From contig CM022377.1 of assembly GCA_011800155.1 (NCBI GenBank), forward strand, positions 2,294,001 to 2,358,000: a stretch of 64,000 nt of DNA, written 5' to 3'. This document shows positions 63,873 to 64,000 of the stretch, in pieces; within the stretch, counting starts at the first letter, position 1; each line of letters opens with the position of its first letter. Under the pieces are notes generated by a model, which had not been told where the DNA came from, made no database searches, and worked only from the letters and a program-made list of their open reading frames with translations. The stretch comes from Flammulina velutipes. Taxonomy: Eukaryota > Basidiomycota > Agaricomycetes > Agaricales > Physalacriaceae. The position numbers were made by a program, and so were the translations under genes.

Positions 63873-64000
63873 CACGTGCCCGTGTCGATGACTAATATTT
63901 GCTCCTCTGTCTCTCACCACTATCGTCGACGTCGAGCACGACGTGCAGGACCTTGTCTGAGCGCGTCCCCGAGGGTTATTGTCCTCCAATTCTCTCTATG
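63873..64000 (+). repeat. R1-family head, cut by the window end
   Basis: CACGTGCCCGTGTCGATGAC, then CTCTCACCACTATCGTCGAC and GTCGAGCACGACGTGCAGGA. Same order as at 60647 and 42393. The rest lies outside the window. Confidence 0.6.

Noticed and set aside
1842..63878. CACGTG as a genuine regulatory box at every R1 head
   Set aside because: A six-base palindrome is expected by chance and the longer shared sequence is better explained by copy descent, so I list it as a repeat and not as a promoter.

Overview
The window looks like an accessory, transposon-rich region of a basidiomycete (Agaricomycete-type) chromosome. The signs are 45-60 nt GT-AG introns in nearly every gene, chromodomain-bearing Ty3/Gypsy elements, a Ty1/Copia element, a tRNA-Arg(UCG) gene, intron-bearing tRNA-Gly-like sequences, caspase-fold genes with a long C-terminal extension, a DUF4470-type relic, an F-box/LRR-like gene and a kexin-like protease. 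All exon models were built by eye from splice motifs, reading phase and comparison of paralogous copies inside the window.

Layout. 1-4.35 kb: a frameshifted member of a four-exon gene family whose intact twin lies at the far right end (62.5-63.8 kb), then a diverged ~1 kb tandem duplication, a tRNA-Gly-like sequence and a gene fragment. 4.35-22.93 kb: three LTR retrotransposons nested inside one another. A Copia element (TSD GGGGG) carries a chromovirus, Gypsy-1 (TSD TCCGA), in its 3' LTR, and Gypsy-1 carries a second, oppositely oriented chromovirus, Gypsy-2 (TSD CACCT), in its integrase region. Each LTR pair looks identical by eye, so all three insertions appear young. 23-24.8 kb: a DUF4470-gene tail and a six-exon secreted-protein gene. 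25.4-44 kb: three caspase-like genes (27.6 kb +, 34.9 kb -, 40.3 kb -) among degenerate copies of at least two dispersed families, plus one plain host gene at 37.7 kb. 44.96-46.23 kb: a non-autonomous element made of two 545-bp inverted arms with a 6-bp target duplication, placed between two tRNA-derived sequences. 46.3-50.2 kb: F-box/LRR-like gene, tRNA-Arg and kexin-like gene. 50.8-54.4 kb: a decayed DUF4470 gene facing a second copy of the secreted-protein gene. 55-62 kb: more dispersed-family copies and one unknown gene. 62.5-63.8 kb: the intact four-exon gene.

How it fits together. The region has grown by repeated local duplication. The convergent pair 'DUF4470 tail + secreted protein' occurs at 23, 42 and 53 kb, with a further fragment at 4.2 kb. 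Caspase genes occur three times: one with an intact catalytic motif, one full-length but with the catalytic Cys replaced by Ser, and one truncated to the catalytic region. A spliced-looking, ORF-poor family (called R1 here) begins with a CACGTG-containing signature at eight places. Expanded caspase-fold genes next to duplicated secreted-protein genes suggest a rapidly evolving accessory locus, possibly concerned with cell death or recognition; that function is inference only.
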